64,000 bases of DNA from Haliea sp964022665 (lineage in GTDB: Bacteria; Pseudomonadota; Gammaproteobacteria; Pseudomonadales; Halieaceae): contig CAXIDF010000019.1 of assembly GCA_964022665.1 (NCBI GenBank), positions 21,827 through 85,826 on the forward strand. The letters are read 5' to 3'. Of the stretch, positions 1-8,974 are shown one piece after another (position 1 is the first letter of the stretch; every line of letters begins with the position of its first letter). The notes beneath the pieces were generated by a model, which was given only the letters and a program-made list of their open reading frames with translations, did no database searches and was not told the DNA's origin. The position numbers and the translations under genes are program-made.

Positions 1-1525
1 GGTACAAGTCCCTTCGCCTGTCGAGAAAGTTGCGCACGGATCCTTCATTGCGCAATTTATTCAACTTCTCCAGATCCAGATCGACAATCAGCGTCATCTC
101 CGTATTGGGTGTTGTTTCCGCCATGATCGCATCGTGGGGAAACGCGAAGTCCGAGGGAGAGAATACCGCTGACTGGGCATATTGAATATCAGCCCCGTCC
201 ACCTTGGGCAGGTTACCCACACTACCCGCCATGGCCACGTAACACTCATTCTCGATCGCGCGCGCCTGCGCGCAACAGCGCACGCGGAGGTAGGCGTTCT
301 TGGTATCCGTCCAAAAAGGCACAAAGAGCATTTGCATGTCGTGTTCCGACTGCAGTCGAGCGAGCTCGGGAAACTCCACGTCGTAGCAGATGAGAATACC
401 GATCTTGCCGAAATCGGTATCAAAGACCCTGAGCTTGTCTCCACCGTGCATGGTCCATGCACGCGCCTCATAGGGTGTTGGATGAATCTTGTACTGTGAA
501 TCAATGGTCCCATCGCGGCGGCACAAATAGGCCACATTCAACAACTCGTCGTTTTCCAGCACGGGTATCGAGCCCGCAATGATATTGATGTTGTAAGACA
601 CCGCCAGTTTCGATATCGAGTCGACAATCTCGTCGCTGAAACTGGCCAGCGCCTTTATCGCGTCCACGGAGGTTCGATGTTGCTCCAGCCCCATCAGCGG
701 TGCATTGAAAAACTCCGGAAACAGCGCCAGGTCACACTGGTAGTCCGACAAGGCATCAACAAAGAATTCCACTTGCTGAATCAACTCGTCCACTGACTTC
801 AGCGGCCGCATCTGCCACTGAACACAGCCGACTCTGGCCGTGGTGCGGGTCGCGCCTATCAGCGGCGCCTTGCCGGGGTCATAGTACAGGTTGTTCCACT
901 CCAGCAGCGTGGCGTACCCGTGCGACTCTTTGTCCTCCGGCAGATAGTTCTTCAGTACACGCTTGACATCAAAATCGTTGGCAAGCTGAAAACTCAATAT
1001 GGGGTCGTACAGTTCCTTTCGCTTCACGCGCTCGATATAAACCTGCGGGGTCATTTCGTGAGCATGGCTCTCATAATTCGGGATGCGTCCACCGGCCACA
1101 ATGCTCTTGAGATTCAGATTTTGGCACAGTTCCTTGCGCGCCTCGTAAAGCCGCCGGCCGAGACGCATACCGTGATAGTCAGGAGACACACAGACATCCA
1201 CCCCATACAGCACATCACCCTTGGGGTCATGCGTTGTCAGGTAAGCATCGCCCGTGATCTCATCGTACGTATGCTGGTCACCGAACTTGTCGTAATCAAC
1301 AATCACCGAGAGGGCGACAGCAACCACAACCCCATGATCTTCTATACCGATCTGTCCGTCCGCAAATGCCTCCAGCTGCGCGAGGAATTTTTCCCTGGGC
1401 CACGCGCCCCCCAGGCCTGGGTAGACCTTATCCATTATCGTCTTCAGATCGGCATAGTCATCGATTGTGAGATGACGCAGGTGCAGCTTGTGCTCGGACC
1501 CTTCTCCAGTAGCGTTGTCGACCAT
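1..1525 (-). CDS. GNAT acetyltransferase-carbon-nitrogen hydrolase (nitrilase) fusion, 3' end outside window
   Basis: Translating the minus strand from the ATG at 1525 gives one open frame to the left edge, about 508 residues without a stop. Residues 1-200 read as a RimI-like GNAT domain (GVDVCVSPDYHGMRLGRRLYEARK is the acetyl-CoA-binding region, about residues 85-110). From about residue 245 a nitrilase domain follows, with its triad intact: Glu271 in LFPEFF, Lys346 in QYKIHPTPYE and Cys380 in LICYDVEFPE. This matches the known family of nitrilases fused to an N-terminal Rim1-like acetyltransferase, presumed cytosolic amidases of unknown substrate. The few residues missing at the C-terminus lie beyond base 1. 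G+C looks lower than in most neighbours. It is divergent from the MFS gene. The family call is firm; the substrate is unknown. Confidence 0.9.
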   Translation of the reverse strand, partial: MVDNATGEGSEHKLHLRHLTIDDYADLKTIMDKVYPGLGGAWPREKFLAQLEAFADGQIGIEDHGVVVAVALSVIVDYDKFGDQHTYDEITGDAYLTTHDPKGDVLYGVDVCVSPDYHGMRLGRRLYEARKELCQNLNLKSIVAGGRIPNYESHAHEMTPQVYIERVKRKELYDPILSFQLANDFDVKRVLKNYLPEDKESHGYATLLEWNNLYYDPGKAPLIGATRTTARVGCVQWQMRPLKSVDELIQQVEFFVDALSDYQCDLALFPEFFNAPLMGLEQHRTSVDAIKALASFSDEIVDSISKLAVSYNINIIAGSIPVLENDELLNVAYLCRRDGTIDSQYKIHPTPYEARAWTMHGGDKLRVFDTDFGKIGILICYDVEFPELARLQSEHDMQMLFVPFWTDTKNAYLRVRCCAQARAIENECYVAMAGSVGNLPKVDGADIQYAQSAVFSPSDFAFPHDAIMAETTPNTEMTLIVDLDLEKLNKLRNEGSVRNFLDRRRDLY

Positions 1526-1690
1526 TTTTCTGTTTCCAATTGATGTCAGTGAACGAATGGCATGGTTGGCTTGGAGTATACGCGAGCAGAAAAAGCAGCG
1601 TCAGGTTCTTTGCTGCGCGGCATGATTGCCTTGACGCTGCCGCCTGCGAAACTTAGTCTCACTCCTTTCGAACTATAAAAAACCGGACTC

Positions 1691-2998
1691 ATGCGAAGGC
1701 TTCTTGGCACAGCTGCGGCTGATGATGTAATGCAGGGCGGCGCCGCCGAGCGCCGCACGGCAAACCTGATGGCAGTGTTGGCTTTTTTTGCCCATAACGC
1801 TGCCGTTTGGCTCTGCTATGGCTCCTTCGGCGTACTGGTGATGGAGTTTGAGCGTCATTTCGGTGCTGGCCGGGCGCAAACCTCCCTCGCGTTTTCTCTG
1901 GTCGTGCTGGCAAGCGGCTTGATGGCGCCCTTTGTGGGCGCTCTGCTGGGCCGCGTGCAGATTCGCTCGGTCATGGTCAGCGGTGCGCTGCTTGCAAGTA
2001 CGGGGTTCTTCTGCCTGACGCTAACCCAGCAGCCCGCCGCGATGCTCGCCTGCTTTGCCCTGCTGATCGGTCCGGGCATCAGTTTCCTCGGCTTATTGCC
2101 CGCAGTCACACTGGTCAACAACTGGTTCAGTCAACGCCAGGGACTGGTGCTGGGACTGGTTATGATGCCGGTCGCTGTCACCGTGGTGCCTCTGATAGTC
2201 GTCGCCCTGCTGCCGATCTTTGGTTTCGTGGCACTGCTGCGCGGTATTGGGTTTGTATATCTGCTGATTATTCCCGCGCTGCTATTGGTCAAGGATAGCC
2301 CCGAGCACTGGCGCGCTACCGCCGTGAACCGGGGCGATGCCGGGGATAACATTACCGGTCAGGTAGCCCATCAATCGCGACCGTCCATAGCCGAGGTTGT
2401 GAAGCATCCGGCATTTCTGCCGCTGGTCATCGCCACCGGCCTGATGATGGGCGCAGGGGTCGCCAAGAATACCCATATGGTGCCGCTGCTGGTAGAGAGC
2501 CACTGGTCAATGGAGAAAGCGACGCTGCTGCTCGCGTTGTCTGGTGGCTGTGCGGTGCTGGGTTCGCTGTTGCTGGGTTGGCTGGCAGACCGCTATAACG
2601 CGGCGGCGGTCATCGCCTTCAACGCCCTCCTGCAGGCTGTAGTCTGGCTCATCCTCATCACGCCCGCCTCTTTCGCGCTGTTGGTGCTGGACGCAATACT
2701 GATCGGCATGTGCATCGGTGGCATCTCAACGGCTAAAGCGGTTGTCGTTTCTCGCGTTTTCGGTCGCCAGCAATTCGCCTTTGTCAGCGGCCTGATGGGG
2801 TTCTGTACCTTGCCACTGTTGTTTACCTTGTCACCACTGATGGGGTTATTGCGGGAAACCAGCGGTGGCTATGTACTGCCGATTTCGCTGATCATCGGCG
2901 GATTCTGTGTCGCTGGCGCCTGCATGTGGCTGGTGAGCGGGGTTGAACGACGGCAGCCGAACCCTGCGCAGGCTGGACTGGCACCAGTAACGCAGTAA
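1691..2998 (+). CDS. MFS transporter
   Basis: A 435-residue polytopic protein with about 12 hydrophobic segments and the MFS pattern of small-residue-rich helices. The loop LLGWLADRYNAAAV (about residues 295-308) resembles the conserved helix 2-3 or 8-9 motif. The overall look is of the oxalate/formate or monocarboxylate antiporter branch, so an organic anion substrate is plausible but not shown. The start is uncertain. The ATG at 1691 has no clear Shine-Dalgarno, and a TATAAA at 1674-1679 would make it nearly leaderless. ATG codons at 1730 and 1769 are alternatives, and the latter begins directly at the first membrane helix. The dioxygenase gene follows 14 bases later, so transporter and enzyme probably handle the same compound. 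Confidence 0.88.
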   Translation: MRRLLGTAAADDVMQGGAAERRTANLMAVLAFFAHNAAVWLCYGSFGVLVMEFERHFGAGRAQTSLAFSLVVLASGLMAPFVGALLGRVQIRSVMVSGALLASTGFFCLTLTQQPAAMLACFALLIGPGISFLGLLPAVTLVNNWFSQRQGLVLGLVMMPVAVTVVPLIVVALLPIFGFVALLRGIGFVYLLIIPALLLVKDSPEHWRATAVNRGDAGDNITGQVAHQSRPSIAEVVKHPAFLPLVIATGLMMGAGVAKNTHMVPLLVESHWSMEKATLLLALSGGCAVLGSLLLGWLADRYNAAAVIAFNALLQAVVWLILITPASFALLVLDAILIGMCIGGISTAKAVVVSRVFGRQQFAFVSGLMGFCTLPLLFTLSPLMGLLRETSGGYVLPISLIIGGFCVAGACMWLVSGVERRQPNPAQAGLAPVTQ

Positions 2999-3012
2999 CG
3001 GAGCAGCACATC

Positions 3013-3948
3013 ATGCAGAAAATCGACATTTCCCCATTGGAAGGCGGTATTGGCGCGGAGGTTCAGGGACTGGACCTCACTCGTGAGATCAGCGAATCGG
3101 TGCGCGACGCCATGGAGGCTGCCTGGCTGGATGCGGGCATCCTCGTGTTTCGTGGTATTGGCGACAGCCCGGAAAAGCAACTGGCTTTGAGTCGCGCTTT
3201 TGGTGAGCTGGAGGTCCACCCCATCGAGAACATCCGCGTTGAGGGCTATCCTGAACTCATCTGGCTCTCCAACCGCAAGAGCGACGAAACAGCGCCGGTC
3301 TACCACTACGACCGGGTCGCGACGGTTGGACGCATTCCATGGCACAGCGATCTCGTCTACACCACTACGCCTAACCGCGGCGCGCTACTGCGGATGCTGG
3401 AGATGCCGTACGCTGGCGGCCAGACAGGCTGGATCGACACGGCTGCGGCTTACGACGCCCTGCCGGAGACAACCAAAAAGCGCATCGAGCACCTTGAAGC
3501 TCGGTTCAGCTTTATTGCCGACCCGCGGGAAATGCGCTTCGGTCGACCCAACGTAGAACGCCACGATGAAACCAACCTGGAAAAGGAAAAAGCCTTCTAC
3601 CCGCATTTTCCGGACACCATCCACCCACTGGTGTGGCGTCACCCGGTGAGCGGTCGCAAAGCACTGTGTGTCAGCCCGCTGCACTTGCGCGAAGTCGTGG
3701 ACCTGCCAAAGCAGGAGGGTGACGCCCTGCTGCACGAGCTGGTTGCCCACGCAACCGACTCACGGTTCAGCTATATACACGCGTGGCAACCGAACGACAT
3801 GGTGCTCTGGGACAATTTGCGCAGCATGCACCGCGCCTTTGGCAACCCGCCAGATGCCTCCCGCCTGGTGCACCGCACAACGCTGAAGAGCACCGTGGCT
3901 ATGGGGAGATTGATGCCTGCGACAAAGAGCGTCGTTCCAGGAGCGTAA
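3013..3948 (+). CDS. TauD/TfdA-family 2-oxoglutarate-dependent dioxygenase
   Basis: A 311-residue non-haem Fe(II) oxygenase that should couple decarboxylation of 2-oxoglutarate to substrate hydroxylation in the cytosol. The facial triad is visible: His111 and Asp113 in IPWHSDLVYTTTPNRG, and distal His273 in WDNLRSMHRAFGN. Arg284, 11 residues after the distal His, is placed as the 2-oxoglutarate carboxylate ligand is in TauD. Length is typical of the family. Members act on taurine, 2,4-D, alkyl sulfates and other small acids, and the sequence alone does not decide between these. It sits in one transcription unit behind the MFS transporter, which suggests uptake followed by oxidative cleavage of an organic acid. 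Confidence 0.92.
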   Translation: MQKIDISPLEGGIGAEVQGLDLTREISESVRDAMEAAWLDAGILVFRGIGDSPEKQLALSRAFGELEVHPIENIRVEGYPELIWLSNRKSDETAPVYHYDRVATVGRIPWHSDLVYTTTPNRGALLRMLEMPYAGGQTGWIDTAAAYDALPETTKKRIEHLEARFSFIADPREMRFGRPNVERHDETNLEKEKAFYPHFPDTIHPLVWRHPVSGRKALCVSPLHLREVVDLPKQEGDALLHELVAHATDSRFSYIHAWQPNDMVLWDNLRSMHRAFGNPPDASRLVHRTTLKSTVAMGRLMPATKSVVPGA

Positions 3949-4026
3949 GGCTGTCCACTGCTCTCAAAGCAGGCGACCCTGGAATCGAATCGTTCCCTGC
4001 TGACGCAGGTTTACTGACTCACAGCC

Positions 4027-6765
4027 TCAACGCAGCAGGTCCGACGGCGGTGGTGGTCGCGCGATATCGCCCAATACCAGCGACTCGATCCATGCTGCGG
4101 CCTCACTGACATAGGCGCGTTCCGCTCCCTCAGTGTTCACGAGGATGGAGAGCCCTCGCGACCCATCTTCTATGGCGCTAGCCACGTCATCACGCTGCCA
4201 TTTCAGGCCGGCATGCTGAACCAGCATCTCACCAACCAGTGCGTGCTCGTCCCCGAACAGCCCTCGGGCAATATCCAGCGCGCGCAGCAAAAGCGCCTCA
4301 GCTTCTTCATACCGGCTCTGCCCACTTCGAGCTCTGGCGAGAAGCGCGAGGTCGATTGCCAGCTCGCGGCTTTGAGGGCCGAGCACCTGCTCGTCAATCG
4401 CCACGGCTTGACTCAGATAATCGGCAGCCTCGTCAAACGCCAGTATGCGCAGGTGCGTGTGACCCAGGCCGCTGAGCGCTGCAGCCATAGCGGGCGTGTA
4501 CTCATCGTGGTGCTGTCGCAATATCTCGAGTGCACGCGCAAGATACGTAATGGCGCCCTCCTGGTCGCCCAACGCGCGACGCACGGAAGCCACCTGGTTG
4601 AGCAAGACCCCAAGACTGGGATGCGTCGGACCGAGTATTTCCTGGTCGACCTCCAACGCACGCTGCAACTCCAGTTCAGCCGCTGTGGGTTCACCCGCCT
4701 CCAGCAGAGCGATGCCGAGGTTGCTACGTGCAATCGAAGTCGCGGGATGAAAGTCACCAAACAGATTGAGACGGATAGTGACAGCCTCCCGCAGCATATC
4801 AATCGCCTCGCGATGCTGCGCTTCACGTGAAAGCAATGTGCCCAGGGCATTCAGCGTTGTGGCGTGGGCAGCAGTCGCGACGGCGTTTTCCTCGAGCAAG
4901 GCGAGCGCCTCGTGCAGTAGCGCACGAGCCTGCGCGTAGCGGCTGGTAACAATGTGGACGATGCCGAGATTGGTCAATATTCTGCCACGGCGCACCAGAC
5001 CCGTTGCTGGCAACGTTGCCAATGCCGATCGGTAATACTCTTCAGCAATACTCAAATCGCCAAGCTTGAAATTGGTTTCGCCGAGATCGGCCAGCACGTC
5101 CGCCCGCAGCGTTTCAGCCTGGTCGCTTACGGGCTGCAGCAGGCTCAGGGCCTTGAGCTGCAGTTCATTAGCCTGCTGGTAACGCCCCAGGGCGAAGCTG
5201 ACCTGCCCCAGCACGTGCAGCATCGCCACCTGAAGGGGCGGGTCACCTTGAATCGCCTGTGCCTGGGCAATGCCGCGCTCCAGAAGCTCCACGGCCGTAA
5301 TATCACGGCCCCTGGATTCAGCCGGATCTGAAGCGCGGAACAGCCCAACGAGATAGGTGCTGATCTGCTCCGCCTTGTCCGCCTCCTGTTTCGCAAGCCG
5401 GGCCGCCGCGGAGGCACGGTCACGCTCAGCAGACAAGCGATCCACATGGAGTGCAACTGCGGTAACCATCGCCAAAGGCAAGACCACAGCCGCCGACACG
5501 CCCAAAGCGTTTCTGCGCAGGAACCGGCCTAGCCGGTAGCGTCGATTTCCGGCGCGTGCGAGCACTGGAAGTTGCTTTCGATAGCGCTCAATATCAATGC
5601 CCAGCTGCTCCACCGAGGCATAGCGATGCTCCGGGTATTTACGCAACGCCACCTGACAGATCGCCTCAAGATCTCCGCGCAACATGCGCGCCAGCCGGGA
5701 CGGGGTGCTATCGCGGGCCGCTGCCACTTCGCGCGGGCACAGCCCCGCCTGGTCATCCTCCAGCACGCGAATCGATAGAGCGGCAGGAACCTGACGCAGT
5801 ATTGCGTCGTAGAGCGAAGCCGGAGCATCTTCCTGTGCACGATAGGGCGAACGGCCAGAAAGCAGGCGATAAAGCAGCACCCCAAGCGCGTAAACATCCG
5901 TGGCCGTTGATACTCTGTCGCCACTAAGCTGCTCGGGGCTGGCGTAGGCCGGCGTCAGCAGACGACCGTGCGGCTGTGTGAGCTCGTGCTCCGGAGAATC
6001 ATCAGTGTCGGCCTGCAGGACTTTCGCGATGCCGAAATCCAGCAGTTTCACCTGCCCGGACTCGGTAACAAGAATGTTCGAGGGCTTCAGATCGCGGTGC
6101 ACCAACAACCGTTGATGAGCATATTGCACAACCTTGATTACCTGCTGCACCAGATCCAGGCGTTTTTCAATGTCCAGCCGTTCGCGATCGCAGTATTCTG
6201 TGATGGGGATGCCATCGACGTATTCCATGATGAAATAGGGCCACCCATCCGGCGTTACGCCTCCATCCAGCAAGCGTGCCAGGTTGGGATGTTCAAGCGC
6301 TGCGAGAATACGACGCTCCTCGCGAAACCGACGCACAGACTCGTCACTGTCTATCCAGCGCCGCAGTAACTTGACCGCAACCGTTTGCTGGAACTCGCCG
6401 TCATTCCGTTCCCCTCGCCATACAACAGCAGAGCCACCCTTGCCGATACAGCTGACCAGCTGATAAGGGCCAACCTGAACCACTGACTCGGGCTCCGGGT
6501 CATCGTCGCCAGTGTGGTGCAGCGCGGCAGCGGCAAGGGCTTGAACGGCATCACTGGCAGTATCGAGGGTGGCGCTGGAACGCTCTTCAGCACGCAACAA
6601 ACGCTGAACAATCGCCTCCAGTGGTTTATCGTCGACACAGCGCTGTGCAAGCCACTCCGCCCGTTGCGCCACAGGCAGCTCGAGCAATTCGGTAAACAGG
6701 CTGTCCGCCCGCAGCCACTGATCGACAAGCTGGCCTTCCTGTGCGTGCGGCTGAATCGGTGACAT
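4027..6765 (-). CDS. membrane-anchored Ser/Thr protein kinase with TPR sensor domain
   Basis: A 912-residue Hanks-type kinase. After a helical N-terminus of about 95 residues, the kinase domain spans about 100-400. It has a glycine loop (IGKGGSAVVWRG, 108-118), Lys132 in AVKLL, the catalytic loop HRDLKPSN at 223-230 (Asp225, Asn230), DFG at 243-245 and the APE-like ASPEQ at 275-279, so it should be active. One transmembrane helix lies near 420-439, followed by about ten TPR units to residue 890, probably on the periplasmic side. A perfect Shine-Dalgarno (aaggagg) lies 5 bases before the ATG. It begins 23 bases after the ECF sigma gene; kinase-sigma pairs of this kind are known for the ECF43-type group. 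The likely substrate is that sigma factor (inference). Confidence 0.95.
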   Translation of the reverse strand: MSPIQPHAQEGQLVDQWLRADSLFTELLELPVAQRAEWLAQRCVDDKPLEAIVQRLLRAEERSSATLDTASDAVQALAAAALHHTGDDDPEPESVVQVGPYQLVSCIGKGGSAVVWRGERNDGEFQQTVAVKLLRRWIDSDESVRRFREERRILAALEHPNLARLLDGGVTPDGWPYFIMEYVDGIPITEYCDRERLDIEKRLDLVQQVIKVVQYAHQRLLVHRDLKPSNILVTESGQVKLLDFGIAKVLQADTDDSPEHELTQPHGRLLTPAYASPEQLSGDRVSTATDVYALGVLLYRLLSGRSPYRAQEDAPASLYDAILRQVPAALSIRVLEDDQAGLCPREVAAARDSTPSRLARMLRGDLEAICQVALRKYPEHRYASVEQLGIDIERYRKQLPVLARAGNRRYRLGRFLRRNALGVSAAVVLPLAMVTAVALHVDRLSAERDRASAAARLAKQEADKAEQISTYLVGLFRASDPAESRGRDITAVELLERGIAQAQAIQGDPPLQVAMLHVLGQVSFALGRYQQANELQLKALSLLQPVSDQAETLRADVLADLGETNFKLGDLSIAEEYYRSALATLPATGLVRRGRILTNLGIVHIVTSRYAQARALLHEALALLEENAVATAAHATTLNALGTLLSREAQHREAIDMLREAVTIRLNLFGDFHPATSIARSNLGIALLEAGEPTAAELELQRALEVDQEILGPTHPSLGVLLNQVASVRRALGDQEGAITYLARALEILRQHHDEYTPAMAAALSGLGHTHLRILAFDEAADYLSQAVAIDEQVLGPQSRELAIDLALLARARSGQSRYEEAEALLLRALDIARGLFGDEHALVGEMLVQHAGLKWQRDDVASAIEDGSRGLSILVNTEGAERAYVSEAAAWIESLVLGDIARPPPPSDLLR

Positions 6766-6788
6766 CCTGGCCTCCTTGGCGTTTTTGC

Positions 6789-7376
6789 TCAGGCAGGATT
6801 CAGCGCGTCAGTCAGATACGCGCGGGCACGCGACCAGTCCCTCTCCAGAGAACGCATGGGACGCTGCAACACGGTGGCAGCCTCCTGCATGCTCATGCCC
6901 GCAAACAGACGGCATTCAGCCAGCCGTTCCAGCTGGGGATCCAACCTGCCCAGCTCGCGCATTGCAAAGTCGATCGCTACAACATCCAGAACAGAGGCTG
7001 ACGCGGGGTCACTGTGGGATTCGGCATCCAGTTCCAGCGCCAGCACACCACCGCCGCGCTTTACCGCGCCCCGTCGGCGGGCATAGTCCACTATCAATTG
7101 ACGCATGGCCGTCGAAGCCAGCTTGAGGAATTCGTCACGCGGCAATGCAGCGTGTGCATCATCGGCACTCAGGCGTATCCACGCCTCGTGCACCAATGCC
7201 GTGGTGTTCAGGGTTGCTCCGGGCCGATAGCGTCGCAGCTGTCGATGGGCCGCAAGCCTCAGGCCACGGTAGAGAGCATCAAGCCCGTCTTCAACTTGCA
7301 TTGGCGCTGTCACGACATCGACATTCCGGCAATTCTTCGCGATGCCGATGAGTATACCTGCAAGTTTTCCAGCCAC
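6789..7376 (-). CDS. ECF-type RNA polymerase sigma factor (ECF43-like, PF07638 type)
   Basis: An ECF sigma factor with region 2 at about residues 30-110 (LRLAAHRQLRRYRPG, ALVHEAWIRLS, MRQLIVDYARRRGA) and region 4 at about 130-190 (AECRLFAGMSMQEAATVLQRP is the helix-turn-helix). It matches the Sigma70_ECF/TIGR02999-type family that is commonly encoded next to Ser/Thr kinases. At the place where ordinary ECF factors carry acidic residues before L-V-Q-E, this protein has Thr58-Thr59 (TLNTTALVHEAW). In the Vibrio ECF43 factor EcfP, a threonine there must be phosphorylated before core polymerase is bound. The start is uncertain: residues 1-25 do not look like the family, and the ATG at 7301 (Met26) is an alternative. 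It is followed by the kinase gene. Confidence 0.9.
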   Translation of the reverse strand: MAGKLAGILIGIAKNCRNVDVVTAPMQVEDGLDALYRGLRLAAHRQLRRYRPGATLNTTALVHEAWIRLSADDAHAALPRDEFLKLASTAMRQLIVDYARRRGAVKRGGGVLALELDAESHSDPASASVLDVVAIDFAMRELGRLDPQLERLAECRLFAGMSMQEAATVLQRPMRSLERDWSRARAYLTDALNPA

Positions 7377-7418
7377 AAGCTAAACCCGCGATGCAGTGAC
7401 CGCAGGTCGCCAACCCGA

Positions 7419-8450
7419 CTAGGGCACTGCGGTTAACGCCCGCTTTTCCTCCCTGCGCTGGATGTCCCGCTCCCGTCGCAACTGCTGGTACCGAATCTTT
7501 ATCTGATTCTGCTGCTCCCCGAGTTCTGCGAGCCGCGCGAAAGACTGCTGACGACTTGTTTCATCAGCCATGCCCGCCTTCAGCATGACGGGATTCAGCA
7601 TGCGCTGTTGCGACTGCAAGTCCTGCAGCTCACTGAGCTCCTGCCACTCCAGCGCAAAGTCCTCTTCGAGGTTTGCACGCTCCCAGGCACGCAGCTTCTG
7701 ACCATAGTAAAACTCACCCAATAATCCGACGTGTCGCTCGTGAAGCCGCTGCACATCCCTTTGCTCGCGCTCGTTCCACTGGATCTCATTCCTCGTCAAC
7801 TCGCCGCCAATGGGCGTTGCCAGAACAGGCGTCGGCATTGTCATCAGGCCAAGTTCCCGTGCTCGCGCCAGTACGCGATCGTCACGTTCACTGAGCAGTC
7901 TGTCCTTGCGCGAGAGAGCCTCCAGTTGCGCTGCCTGAACCCGTCCAGCGCCACGCTTACGAGCCTCGAAAACGCGACCCTGGTGAGCCCTGGCCTGCGC
8001 TCCCATCGCGCTCAGATGGTTCAGCAGGGCCGCCTCCGTTGCTGCAGCCATACCGACTCCCAGCTCTTTTTGCAAAGCGCCCTCAAGCGCGGCGATTTCA
8101 CTGTCCGTCTCGGCATCAAGTCGCACACGATCCAGATCGAATTCGGTGTCTATGGCCCTGACCCGCTCGCGATATTCCGCAGAGATATCATCTGCTTCCA
8201 GTCTCAAGGATTTCACCGCGTCGTTGAGACGCTGATTACGCTCCTTCCGCAGAGCCTGACGCTCCCTGTGTGCCTCACGTCGCAGCTCCTTGAGGGTGCG
8301 CTCGTCCACAGCACTATTGGCTCTCGTCTCGGTCGCGAACAAGGTTGCGGCAGCCGCAAAGCCGAACATCGTCACCAGGGCAAGAAGTGCACCCGCGGTG
8401 AAACTGTTGGCAATACGGCGCCGCCCTCGCGGTTCTGGCGTAACATTCAT
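7419..8450 (-). CDS. coiled-coil membrane-anchored protein of unknown function
   Basis: 343 residues from the ATG at 8450. That start overlaps the upstream stop as ATGA, so translation is probably coupled. Residues 1-15 are basic, one hydrophobic helix lies at about 16-40 (signal anchor or uncleaved signal), and the rest is highly charged, rich in Arg, Glu and Leu and free of Cys, as in long coiled coils. A proline-containing break (MTMPTPVLATPIGG) near residue 210 separates two helical halves. No catalytic motif is recognised. It lies 42 bases upstream of the sigma factor in the same direction, so it may be an envelope partner of the sigma-kinase pair. The longer reading back to 8564 runs through the preceding gene and is rejected. 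Confidence 0.75.
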   Translation of the reverse strand: MNVTPEPRGRRRIANSFTAGALLALVTMFGFAAAATLFATETRANSAVDERTLKELRREAHRERQALRKERNQRLNDAVKSLRLEADDISAEYRERVRAIDTEFDLDRVRLDAETDSEIAALEGALQKELGVGMAAATEAALLNHLSAMGAQARAHQGRVFEARKRGAGRVQAAQLEALSRKDRLLSERDDRVLARARELGLMTMPTPVLATPIGGELTRNEIQWNEREQRDVQRLHERHVGLLGEFYYGQKLRAWERANLEEDFALEWQELSELQDLQSQQRMLNPVMLKAGMADETSRQQSFARLAELGEQQNQIKIRYQQLRRERDIQRREEKRALTAVP

Positions 8451-8974
8451 GGCCCGGCAGTTTCCTCTTCTGGTGAATTTCTCAAATTTGCATCGCGCCA
8501 GCACGTCAACCAGTCGTTGATGGCGTCTACCAGGTCCCCGACGCCGCCACCGGATACCGCCCACGCCGATAGCGGTACACGCGTCGCCGGCCGGGTGCTG
8601 GAGAAGACCAGTGTCATACGACCGGTCGATCGACCATGCCCGATATTCTGACTGACCTCGGCGCTATCAAGATCCCGCAGCGGAAACACGCAGGTTCGTT
8701 TTTCAAAGCGGGAGCAGCGACGAACAGATACACGGCCAGTGTCTTTTTCCAGTCGCAGGTGCGTTGTTCGGGTAATAAAGTAATGGCCAATAAAAACAAT
8801 AATTGCCAGGATCATGCCAGTGGAAAGCGCGTCGAGAAATTCACCCCCAAGCAGCATTGCCAGGGTTACCAGACCACCGAAAAGCACGAAAGGGCCGAGC
8901 ATAAACCAGATGGCAAACCCCGGCAGCGCGATCTCGATTTCCAATACATCCGGCGAGCTTTCCACCACCCTCAC
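8447..8974 (-). CDS. small membrane protein, second copy of a 175-residue paralogous pair
   Basis: 175 residues starting with GTG at 8974, which overlaps the stop of the preceding gene as GTGA. It opens VRVVESS, has two close hydrophobic helices at about 18-40 and 48-70 (WFMLGPFVLFGGLVTLAMLL and GMILAIIVFIGHYFI), then a soluble beta-rich half with basic strands (HLRLEKDTGRVSVRRC, RMTLVFSS). This helix-hairpin plus small beta-domain layout resembles bacterial PH-like membrane proteins, but no family is certain. It has the same length, opening sequence and layout as the gene just upstream, which indicates an old tandem duplication. It ends in an ATGA overlap with the coiled-coil gene. Function unknown. 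Confidence 0.75.
   Translation of the reverse strand: MRVVESSPDVLEIEIALPGFAIWFMLGPFVLFGGLVTLAMLLGGEFLDALSTGMILAIIVFIGHYFITRTTHLRLEKDTGRVSVRRCSRFEKRTCVFPLRDLDSAEVSQNIGHGRSTGRMTLVFSSTRPATRVPLSAWAVSGGGVGDLVDAINDWLTCWRDANLRNSPEEETAGP

Noticed and set aside
94..537. Minus-strand reading at 94-537 and plus-strand readings at 182-499 and 920-1543 as genes
   Set aside because: They are other-frame shadows of the GNAT-nitrilase gene, whose frame is open to the window edge and carries all catalytic residues.
3996..4012. CCTGC-TGAC-GCAGG stem between TauD and the kinase as a terminator
   Set aside because: The stem is only 5 bp and followed by TTTACT, too weak to call.
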